This document shows positions 5,715 through 9,228 of a DNA stretch of 9,228 nt, piece after piece (position 1 is the stretch's first letter; each line of letters opens with the position of its first letter). This DNA comes from Candidatus Magasanikbacteria bacterium CG10_big_fil_rev_8_21_14_0_10_36_16 (GTDB lineage Bacteria; Patescibacteriota; Patescibacteriia; Magasanikbacterales; UBA922): positions 10,680 to 19,907 of the forward strand of contig PFBU01000005.1 of NCBI GenBank assembly GCA_002773185.1, written 5' to 3'. A model generated the notes under the pieces. It was not told the origin of the DNA. It did not search any database and saw nothing but the letters and a program-made list of their open reading frames with translations. A program made the position numbers and the translations under genes.

Positions 5715-6179
5715 TTATAACATTCTAATATTCACCCAGTAATCTGGATCGTCTATAGATCCTCTAATTTTTTTGGTAAGCCAAGTCAATAAGAAAAGTA
5801 GTTTGATTGGAAAGCAGGCTTTGTCATTGTGATGAAGGTATTGTTTATATTTGTTTTCAAAAAAATGTATCAGTGAAAATTTCTTTTTTAGATAATAAAA
5901 AACAGTCAAAAGTAGGGTGGTAAAAATCAAAGAAAAATTTATTGAGTTTAAGTCAAAAGTCATTAATATAGAGCGGCCAATACTGTTTATGTGTTCTAAT
6001 AGTAAGTTGGTATTTTGAGTTTCATTGACAGGGCATCCATTATTCCCACTTAAAAATGTCAAAGGGCAAGGTGTTGCCATTGTGGAGTGATTGCTCTCCA
6101 TAAAAGAAATGCTAAAAATCATAAATACAAAAGTAGTGGAGATTATTAGCAAAAGGATTGTGATTAGACTTTTTTTCAT
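5715..6179 (-). CDS. Membrane protein with exported CPL/CPV loop, unknown function
   Basis: A 154-residue protein, first gene of the minus-strand cluster. A signal-type helix (4-26) leads to a short outer loop with ATPCPLTFLSGNNGCP (Cys38, Cys49). Residues 60-77 may be amphipathic, a membrane helix follows (80-97), then a basic stretch with HHNDKACFP (Cys122), a weaker hydrophobic segment (124-134) and a polar tail. Cys-Pro-containing outer loops of this kind occur in small CPR membrane proteins, but I recognise no family. The ATG at 6179 is only 8 bases from a strong extended -10 box, so its mRNA may be leaderless. A terminator-like hairpin follows its stop. It is therefore likely to be made as its own transcript, with partial read-through to the genes behind. 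Confidence 0.72.
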   Translation of the reverse strand: MKKSLITILLLIISTTFVFMIFSISFMESNHSTMATPCPLTFLSGNNGCPVNETQNTNLLLEHINSIGRSILMTFDLNSINFSLIFTTLLLTVFYYLKKKFSLIHFFENKYKQYLHHNDKACFPIKLLFLLTWLTKKIRGSIDDPDYWVNIRML

Positions 6180-6187
6180 ATGAAATT

Positions 6188-6196
6188 ATTATAGCA
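6188..6196 (-). promoter_or_regulatory. Extended -10 promoter for the minus-strand cluster
   Basis: The minus strand reads TGCTATAAT (6196 to 6188), a perfect extended -10 (TGn plus consensus hexamer). The -35 region (TAGTAA, 17 bp upstream) is poor, as is usual for extended -10 promoters. The expected start, about 7 bases downstream near 6181, is 2 bases before the ATG at 6179, implying a leaderless or nearly leaderless message. Confidence 0.55.
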
Positions 6197-6328
6197 GAAA
6201 AGATATAATTTTACTAGTTTAGTTTTATCAATTTTTATCAATTTTTTACATTTTTCGAATAAATTGGGAAATTAAATTTATTTTTTGTATAAAATAATTA
6301 GCTTAAATTAGTCAAAATATTTGATTTA

Positions 6329-6357
6329 TTGTCTATTTTGGAATTTTGTTGTATAAT
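6329..6357 (+). promoter_or_regulatory. sigma70-type promoter of the copper module
   Basis: -35 TTGTCT (6329-6334), a 17-bp spacer, then a consensus -10 TATAAT (6352-6357). The expected start is near 6364, inside the palindromic operator at 6362-6380 and about 36 bases before the csoR ATG at 6400. This is the only strong plus-strand promoter seen, and it probably drives csoR and the following copper genes. Confidence 0.7.
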
Positions 6358-6361
6358 ATCC

Positions 6362-6380
6362 ACACCTATGGTATAGGTAT
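6362..6380. promoter_or_regulatory. CsoR-like operator palindrome
   Basis: acctat-ggt-ataggt (6364-6378) is a perfect 6-3-6 inverted repeat. One base further out is mismatched and the next pair again matches (a6362/t6380). It overlaps the predicted transcription start, where a bound repressor would block RNA polymerase. The TACC/GGTA-type half-sites resemble known CsoR operators, and the next gene is a csoR homologue, so autoregulation is likely. Assignment to CsoR is inferred. Confidence 0.65.
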
Positions 6381-6399
6381 TAAGATTTAAATTATAAAT

Positions 6400-6675
6400 A
6401 TGCTAAGTCCAAACAAACAAAAGGCACTCTTAAATGCCAAAAAAGCTTACACTTCACTAGGTCGTATTGTGAAGATGCTCGAAGAAAATAAATATTGTGT
6501 AGATATTATGTAACAAAATCTGGCTGTAATAGGACTGCTCAAATCTGCCAACAATTTATTGCTAGAAGGACATCTCAAATCTTGTTTCAAAAATGCGATT
6601 GTGAGTAAAGATGAAAAGATGCAAGAAGAAAAGATTCAAGAAATTATCCGAGTTACGAAGTTGTCGCAGAGATAA
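6400..6675 (+). pseudogene. csoR: Copper-sensing repressor CsoR homologue with in-frame stop at codon 38
   Basis: Read through one TAA (6511-6513), the frame from ATG 6400 to TAA 6675 gives a 91-codon CsoR-family protein (DUF156, PF02583). It shows YTSLGRIVKMLEENKYCVDIM, stop, QNLAVIGLLKSANNLLLEGHLKSC. All three Cu(I) ligands are present and correctly spaced: Cys33, His58 and Cys62 match the Cys36/His61/Cys65 of M. tuberculosis CsoR in spacing. The stop stands where the family commonly has Gln (DIMQQ-type), so a single C-to-T change (CAA to TAA) explains it. The 37-residue product would lack the dimer helices and two ligands. No ATG restarts the frame after the stop. It could be a true loss of the sensor, strain heterogeneity or a base error. 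Upstream lie its promoter and operator; downstream, copper-export genes. Confidence 0.85.
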
Positions 6676-6693
6676 ACATTTTTTTATAGTAAT

Positions 6694-6724
6694 ACGAAAA
6701 GTTCATTTCGTTTGAAATGTTTTG
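6694..6724 (+). terminator. Weak overlapping hairpins after csoR
   Basis: Two mutually exclusive stems share bases: acgaaa/tttcgt (6694-6699 with 6706-6711) and catttc/gaaatg (6704-6709 with 6714-6719). The second has a GTTT loop and is followed by TTTTG. It could be a weak terminator between csoR and the fusion gene, but the stems are AT-rich and the U-tract is short. Confidence 0.3.
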
Positions 6725-6753
6725 TTAAATAAATAAGTTTAATCTTAAGAAAG

Positions 6754-6781
6754 ATCCCTCGTCGTATTCTCGACTCGGGAT
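6754..6781. repeat. Imperfect palindrome before the fusion gene
   Basis: atccc-tc-gtcg / cgac-tc-gggat (arms 6754-6764 and 6771-6781, loop tattct) forms a 9-bp stem with a TC x TC internal loop. It is more GC-rich than its surroundings and ends 11 bases before the ATG at 6793. The sequence resembles the dispersed ATCCCTCGAC-type palindromes of many bacterial genomes. No T-run follows. Confidence 0.55.
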
Positions 6782-6792
6782 GAAAGAACCTT

Positions 6793-8145
6793 ATGTCCCA
6801 ATACAAAAAAATATATATTAGTGGTATGACCTGTGTGTCGTGTGAACATCTTATTTCGCAAGATGTGAGTAAGTTGCCAAATGTGGAGAAAGTAGAAGTG
6901 TCACACAAGACACAAATTGCGCAAGTTTATTTTTCAAACGACAAACCAGATAATCAAGAAATAATCAAGGCAATTGAAAAGCTTGGTTACAGTGCTTCTG
7001 AAAATCCGATTGAAAAAAGTGCCAAGAAAAAACAAAAGGTCACTGGCGCACAGTGGGCTTGGTCTCTTTTTATCGTCTTTTGTATTTATTTAGTGTATAA
7101 ATATTTTGTTTGGATTGGAGTTTTGGATTGGATCCAGATTGATTCCAAAAATATTGGTTATGGGGCAGCTTTTCTTATTGGCATTGTCGCCTCCATGTCC
7201 ACTTGTCTAGCTGTTGTTGGTGCTGTAGTCATGTCTTTTGGTGCCAAATATAAGTCTGAAGGAAATCAATTTAGCAAAAATGCCAGACCACATTTGCTTT
7301 TTCACGCTGGACGCATTGGTGGCTTTTTCTTGCTTGGTGGTTTGTTGGGTTTGCTAGGTAATTTTGTACAGTTTTCTCCAAGTATTCTTAGTATTTTTAG
7401 CATTTTGATTGCTGTTGTTTTATTTTGGTTGGCCTTAAATATTTTGGGATTTTTACCATCAATGACAACTTTGGGAATTCATATGCCAAAGAGTAGTATG
7501 AATGTCTGGCAAAAGTTGAAACAGTCTGAACATGCCATGGCGCCGATGCTTTTGGGTGCTTTTACTTTTTTCTTGCCTTGTGGCTTCACTCAGAGTATGC
7601 AACTCTTTGCGGTGAGTTCAGGAAGTTTTTGGATTGGGGCTTTGACCCTTGCTTTTTTTGCTTTGGGAACCAGTCCAATCTTATTTAGTATTGGTATGGC
7701 GAGTAGCAAAGCTAGCAATAAGAAAAATATTGTTTTACAAAAAGTTATTGGTTTTATTATTTTCGCCTTTGCTTTTTACACTTTGTCGTCTGGATTAGCT
7801 GTCCGAGGTATTGGTTTGACTGATTTTTTGAAAAATACAGGTTCAAAAAGTAATTCTGTAGTATCTGTTACGAATAGTGAAGGTGTTCAAGTAATCAAAA
7901 TGGCGGTGGAATATAGTGGCTACAATCCAGATGTGATAAAAATAAAAGCAGGTGTGCCAGTACGCTGGGAAATAGACGGTAAACAAATTACTGGTTGTAC
8001 TAGCGATATAGTTGTACCAAATTTAAAAATAAATAAAAAACTTAATTCAGGTTTGAATGTTATTGAATTTACCGCACCAAACAAAGGTACTCTCAATTTT
8101 AGTTGTGGTATGGGGATGGTGAGAGGGAAGTTTATTGTGGAATAA
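6793..8145 (+). CDS. HMA / DsbD-like membrane / cupredoxin fusion, copper handling
   Basis: A 450-residue fusion. Residues 4-68 are a heavy-metal-associated domain with GMTCVSC (Cys14, Cys17), which takes Cu(I) from the cytoplasm. A hydrophobic helix (87-107) follows. Residues about 122-335 are a DsbD/TauE-like six-helix membrane core (DsbD_2 type), with the characteristic membrane cysteines in STCLAVVG (Cys138) and LPCGFTQ (Cys263), which in DsbD/CcdA relatives pass electrons. Residues about 358-450 are a cupredoxin-like beta domain with GCTSDIVVP (Cys402) and FSCGMGMVRG (Cys438, Met440, Met442) as probable copper ligands, outside the membrane. The order links an inner copper chaperone to an outer copper site. 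It lies between csoR and copA on the same strand and is probably under the same copper-responsive promoter. No Shine-Dalgarno sequence precedes the ATG. Confidence 0.92.
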   Translation: MSQYKKIYISGMTCVSCEHLISQDVSKLPNVEKVEVSHKTQIAQVYFSNDKPDNQEIIKAIEKLGYSASENPIEKSAKKKQKVTGAQWAWSLFIVFCIYLVYKYFVWIGVLDWIQIDSKNIGYGAAFLIGIVASMSTCLAVVGAVVMSFGAKYKSEGNQFSKNARPHLLFHAGRIGGFFLLGGLLGLLGNFVQFSPSILSIFSILIAVVLFWLALNILGFLPSMTTLGIHMPKSSMNVWQKLKQSEHAMAPMLLGAFTFFLPCGFTQSMQLFAVSSGSFWIGALTLAFFALGTSPILFSIGMASSKASNKKNIVLQKVIGFIIFAFAFYTLSSGLAVRGIGLTDFLKNTGSKSNSVVSVTNSEGVQVIKMAVEYSGYNPDVIKIKAGVPVRWEIDGKQITGCTSDIVVPNLKINKKLNSGLNVIEFTAPNKGTLNFSCGMGMVRGKFIVE

Positions 8146-8166
8146 TTTAGAATTTCATTGTAAGTT

Positions 8167-8292
8167 CTCCCCCTATAAGGGGGAGTTCCAACCAGAGGAC
8201 TGGTCCGACCTTTGGCGGAAGAGGGGGTCTATCTTTGAGTAAAACGTTTTGTTATACAAAAGACCCATCCTAGCCTCCCCTAATAGGGGAGG
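8167..8292. repeat. Multi-hairpin intergenic element (MITE-like, dispersed-repeat type)
   Basis: A 126-bp GC-richer block between two copper genes, made of consecutive hairpins: ctccccc/gggggag (8167-8173, 8179-8185, loop tataa), accag/ctggt (8191-8195, 8200-8204), tccg(a)cc/ggcgga (8204-8210, 8214-8219), gggtct/agaccc (8225-8230, 8261-8266), and cctcccc/ggggagg (8274-8280, 8286-8292, loop taata). The two end hairpins are similar to each other, like terminal repeats. No reading frame or T-runs. I recall close relatives scattered between genes in CPR genomes, which suggests a mobile or amplified palindromic element. Confidence 0.7.
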
Positions 8293-8321
8293 AAATCATT
8301 AAATAAATTTAATTTAATCCT

Positions 8322-9228
8322 ATGAAAAAAGAAAATATATCTATCTCCGGTATGCACTGTGCCTCATGTGCCGTCAGTATTGAACGTAATTTGCAAAAAC
8401 AAGACGGTATGAAAAGCGCAAATGTCAATTATGCTATGGGCAAAGCTTATATTGAATATGATGAAAACAAAGTAAAAGAAGAAGATATTGCCAAAGCAGT
8501 GGCTAGTGCTGGTGATTACCGAATTTTGAAAGAAGGGTCAGATGAACACAAACATCATCTGGATAGTATAAAAGTCAGTCGTAATAAGTTTGTGGCATCG
8601 TCAATTTTGACTTTACCACTGCTGGTCGCGATGTTTTTTGATATGCCAATGCAATTTGCTTGGATTACTTTATTTTTATCTTTTGTTGTAGTTTTTATTA
8701 CTGGCTGGCAATTTCATCGTGGCATGTTTAGTCAGCTCAAGCATTTCAAAGCCAACATGGATACACTTGTGTCTGTGGGAACTTTGTCAGCATTTTTCTA
8801 TAGTGTTTATGCAATGACTATTGATGCTCATTTATATTTCGAGACAGCAGCTGTGATTGTAACTTTGATTTTACTTGGCAAGTATTTGGAAGCCAAGAGT
8901 AAAGGTCGTGCCTCTGAAGCTATCAAAAAATTGTTTGCTTTGGGTGTGAAAAAAGCTCGTTTAATAGAAAATGGTAAGGAGAGAGAAATGGCTGTTGAGG
9001 ATTTACAAATTGGCAATATTTTGTTAGTCAAAGCAGGGGAGAAGATTCCGCTAGACGCCAAGGTATTAGAAGGTAATACTTTTATTGACGAATCAATGCT
9101 CACAGGTGAAAGTGTGGCTGTGGAAAAAAATGTCGGGGATCAAGTTTACGCTGCGACTATCAATGGTACTGGAGTAATCAAAATACAAGTCACAAAAATT
9201 GCCAGTGAAACTATGCTTTCACAAATTA
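8322..9228 (+). CDS. copA: Copper-exporting P1B-type ATPase (3' end outside window)
   Basis: The first 302 codons of a heavy-metal P-type ATPase. Residues 4-67 are an HMA domain with GMHCASC (Cys13, Cys16). A short His-bearing linker (DEHKHH, 74-79) follows. Membrane helices lie at about 90-106, 111-127, 148-166 and 171-187, with NMDTLVSVGT (145-154), typical of Cu+-ATPases. The actuator domain begins near 205 and has the TGES phosphatase loop at 261-264. The CPC metal-binding helix, DKTGT phosphorylation site and ATP-binding domain lie beyond the window, so Cu(I) specificity rests on the HMA type, NMDTLV and its neighbours. It uses ATP to export Cu(I). The gene starts 29 bp after the hairpin element and follows the fusion gene on the same strand. 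The start lacks a Shine-Dalgarno motif. Confidence 0.93.
   Translation, partial: MKKENISISGMHCASCAVSIERNLQKQDGMKSANVNYAMGKAYIEYDENKVKEEDIAKAVASAGDYRILKEGSDEHKHHLDSIKVSRNKFVASSILTLPLLVAMFFDMPMQFAWITLFLSFVVVFITGWQFHRGMFSQLKHFKANMDTLVSVGTLSAFFYSVYAMTIDAHLYFETAAVIVTLILLGKYLEAKSKGRASEAIKKLFALGVKKARLIENGKEREMAVEDLQIGNILLVKAGEKIPLDAKVLEGNTFIDESMLTGESVAVEKNVGDQVYAATINGTGVIKIQVTKIASETMLSQI

Larger units (their letters stand above)
6180..6399. other. Divergent intergenic control region
   Basis: A 220-bp AT-rich gap between the divergent first genes of the minus-strand cluster and the plus-strand copper genes. It holds the minus-strand extended -10 at its left end and the plus-strand promoter and operator at its right end. 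Between them is a two-copy, 10-bp-period run of (t)ttttatcaa (6223-6241). No reading frame of note. Confidence 0.7.

Noticed and set aside
6223..6241. Two-copy 10-bp repeat ttttatcaa in the divergent region
   Set aside because: Low-complexity AT-rich DNA, only two copies, no link to either promoter.

Overview
The window looks like part of a Candidatus Patescibacteria (CPR) chromosome. This is an inference from AT-rich DNA, short genes with few recognisable families, no Shine-Dalgarno motifs at any start, and two protein types I associate with that group: a Gmad2-domain lipoprotein-like protein with an NDCVxAGNPxMESYPRQC segment, and an HMA/DsbD-like/cupredoxin fusion. TGA and TAA both act as ordinary stops, so the TGA-for-glycine code of some CPR lineages is not supported. 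No rRNA, tRNA, CRISPR array or transposase gene was seen.

Layout. Positions 1-569 hold the 5' part of a minus-strand gene for a secreted Gmad2-domain protein. Positions 720-944 encode a small two-helix membrane protein. Its start lies just downstream, in the minus direction, of a perfect 20-bp inverted repeat (957-1006). From 6179 down to 1091 run nine tightly packed minus-strand genes. All encode predicted membrane or membrane-anchored exported proteins and most carry paired cysteines: a 154-aa membrane protein, a CEYCC/CGC-domain protein, a small one-helix protein, a tandem thioredoxin-like protein with two CQEC motifs, a DUF411 copper-site protein, a CPLC membrane protein, a multi-helix protein with CVLC, a rhodanese with a Cys/His-rich N-terminal segment, and a membrane protein with CCSHH. 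A terminator-like hairpin (5664-5687) splits the first gene from the rest.

Divergently, on the plus strand, a sigma70-type promoter and a palindromic CsoR-like operator (6362-6380) precede a csoR homologue. It keeps all three copper ligands (Cys-x24-His-x3-Cys) but has an in-frame TAA at codon 38. It is followed by the HMA/DsbD-like/cupredoxin fusion (6793-8145), a multi-hairpin intergenic element (8167-8292), and the first 302 codons of a copper P1B-type ATPase (8322 to the window end).

Reading of the whole. The plus-strand genes form a standard copper-sensing and copper-export module whose sensor appears broken in this copy. The minus-strand cluster looks like a poorly described extracytoplasmic thiol/copper-handling system. 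Its most striking trait is that two neighbouring, otherwise unlike membrane-anchored proteins end in the same residues, LP-x-MVGGC, with a C-terminal cysteine predicted to lie outside the membrane. That shared tail, beside thioredoxin-like, rhodanese and DUF411 proteins, is the best candidate for undescribed biology here.
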